From an alpha proteobacterium HIMB114 (GTDB lineage: Bacteria > Pseudomonadota > Alphaproteobacteria > Pelagibacterales > Pelagibacteraceae), in NCBI GenBank assembly GCA_000163555.2, contig ADAC02000001.1, forward strand, positions 930,001-994,000: 64,000 nucleotides of DNA. The letters run 5' to 3'. Shown here piece after piece: positions 63,040 to 64,000 of this stretch. The notes beneath the pieces are model-generated. The model saw nothing but the letters and a program-made list of their open reading frames with translations. It had not been told where the DNA came from and made no database searches. The first letter of the stretch is position 1. Each line of letters begins with the position of its first letter. The translations under genes and the position numbers were made by a program.

Positions 63040-64000
63040 ATGAAAAATAATAAAAAAATTTTATTAATTATTTCTGGTGGCATTGCTGCCTACAAAACTT
63101 TAGACTTAATTAGAAATTTGCGCTCAAAGAACTATGAAATAAAAACAATATTAACAAAAACTGCAGAAGAATTTGTAACACCTCTGTCAATTTCATCATT
63201 GTCTAATAACAAAGTTTATCTTAACAAATTTGATCTTAATGAAGAAATTGAAATGGATCATATAGCTTTATCAAGATGGGCAGATTTAATTTTAGTAGCT
63301 CCTGCTACTGCCAATATCATTGAAAATATCTCTAATGGTTCGGCAAATGACTTTATTAATACTGTTATTCTTGCGTCCAATAAAAAAATATTTTTAGCAC
63401 CAGCGATGAATGTAAAAATGTGGGAAAAAGATGCTACTCAAATAAATGTCGAAAAATTGAAAAAAAGAAATTTTTCAATGATTGGTCCATCAGAGGGGCT
63501 TTTAGCTTGCGGTGAGTTCGGTGAAGGCAGAATGGCAAATGTTAATGAAATTGAATTTACAATCGATAATTTTTTTATAAAAAAAGATATTAATTTATCA
63601 GCAGTAGTTACTGCCGGTCCAACAAGAGAATATATTGATCCTGTTAGATATATTTCAAATGAGTCTTCTGGCTTGCAAGGTTATTATATTGCTAAAAAGA
63701 TGGTTGAGTGTGGAATAAAAACAAAGCTAATAATGGGTCCTTCTCAAATCAAAATTGAGGATAACATTAATACAGTAAAAGTTACAACCGCTCAGGAAAT
63801 GCTTGAAGCGGTTAAAGAAAGTTTACCTACAGATATAGCAGTATGTTCAGCGGCAGTTTCAGATTTTAGAACCGATAAATTCGAACAAAAAATTAAAAAA
63901 AATAATAAAGATTTAAATTTAAAACTATATCAAAATATGGACATACTAAGCTTTATAAGCAATCACAATAATTTACGACCAAAACTTGTCGTAGGTTTTG
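63040..64000 (+). CDS. coaBC: Phosphopantothenoylcysteine decarboxylase/synthase (CoaBC), partial
   Basis: About 320 codons are visible before the right edge. The CoaC half shows LIISGGIAAYKTLDLIR, the catalytic-site histidine in MDHIALSRWADL, the flavin/substrate motif APAMNVKMWE and the CGEFGEGRMA cysteine loop. CoaB follows, with VVTAGPTREYIDPVRYISNESSG split into shorter pieces and CSAAVSDFR. The enzyme adds cysteine to 4'-phosphopantothenate and decarboxylates the product in CoA synthesis. It is in a unit with ubiE and ubiB. The C-terminal part of the synthase domain lies outside. Confidence 0.94.
   Translation, partial: MKNNKKILLIISGGIAAYKTLDLIRNLRSKNYEIKTILTKTAEEFVTPLSISSLSNNKVYLNKFDLNEEIEMDHIALSRWADLILVAPATANIIENISNGSANDFINTVILASNKKIFLAPAMNVKMWEKDATQINVEKLKKRNFSMIGPSEGLLACGEFGEGRMANVNEIEFTIDNFFIKKDINLSAVVTAGPTREYIDPVRYISNESSGLQGYYIAKKMVECGIKTKLIMGPSQIKIEDNINTVKVTTAQEMLEAVKESLPTDIAVCSAAVSDFRTDKFEQKIKKNNKDLNLKLYQNMDILSFISNHNNLRPKLVVGF

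Overview
The window is a strongly AT-rich, gene-dense bacterial chromosome segment. It looks like a streamlined marine alphaproteobacterium of the SAR11 (Pelagibacterales) type. The evidence is very short intergenic gaps, many ATGA and TAATG overlaps, lysine/asparagine/isoleucine-rich proteins, alphaproteobacterial two-component systems (RegAB, ChvGI), a TRAP transporter, a SAM-II/SAM-V-like riboswitch in front of metY, and the block gyrB-recF-dnaN-dnaA-rpsT-mutM / ubiE-ubiB-coaBC. The assignment rests on content and composition only; no database was searched. I see no rRNA, tRNA, insertion sequence, prophage, CRISPR array or toxin-antitoxin gene. No gap exceeds 300 bases; the longest are 4075-4350, 59331-59564 and 48617-48804.

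Layout. 1-4350: TRAP transporter genes, a DMT exporter, a LysR-type DNA-binding domain without effector domain, and the ammonium transporter amtB with a hairpin-rich upstream gap. 4351-10600: class IV aminotransferase, nadB, small secreted proteins, a TauD-type dioxygenase coupled to an SGNH-fold protein, and an SDR. 10637-14041: metY behind a SAM riboswitch, then a tightly overlapped four-gene operon with a glycerate-kinase-like and a gamma-glutamylcyclotransferase-like protein. 14070-22850: L-2-hydroxyglutarate oxidase, an HDAC-family deacetylase, glutathione reductase, YajQ, a 31-residue basic peptide, an MhpD-like protein, an extremely lysine-rich protein, a FrnE-like DsbA protein, an HpaI aldolase, an AsmA-like protein, a 40-residue membrane peptide and a DnaJ-domain membrane protein. 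22853-31532: oligopeptidase B, heat-inducible hsp20, gshB and gshA, purine permease and phosphoribosyltransferase, DUF1330, AlkA-type glycosylase, DMT exporter. 31567-41186: sulfurtransferase, a two-gene RND pump, VanZ-like protein, cutA, gpmA, a MurU/AmgK-like pair with tsaE, and ahcY. 41229-48595: chvG-chvI, polA, an orphan ABC ATPase, bioY, a DUF6314 gene without a normal start codon, regA. 48805-53151: a polyamine operon (decarboxylase, deoxyhypusine-synthase-like protein, ureohydrolase) lying between regA and regB. 53154-64000: gyrB, recF, dnaN, dnaA, a possible origin gap, rpsT, mutM, then divergent ubiE, ubiB and the start of coaBC.

How the genes fit together. Sulfur and one-carbon metabolism is represented by metY, ahcY and the sulfurtransferase. 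Glutathione has synthesis (gshA, gshB), reduction (gor) and perhaps breakdown. Replication and repair genes are gyrB, recF, dnaN, dnaA, polA, mutM and the AlkA-type gene. Redox and envelope sensing are provided by RegAB and ChvGI.

The most informative non-coding signals are a sigma-32-type promoter plus a ROSE-like RNA thermometer at hsp20, the SAM riboswitch at metY, and an unexplained set of nested hairpins upstream of amtB. The most unusual proteins are the 61%-lysine tail protein, the DUF6314 protein with a CTG or ATT start, the HTH-only LysR protein, and several uncatalogued short peptides.
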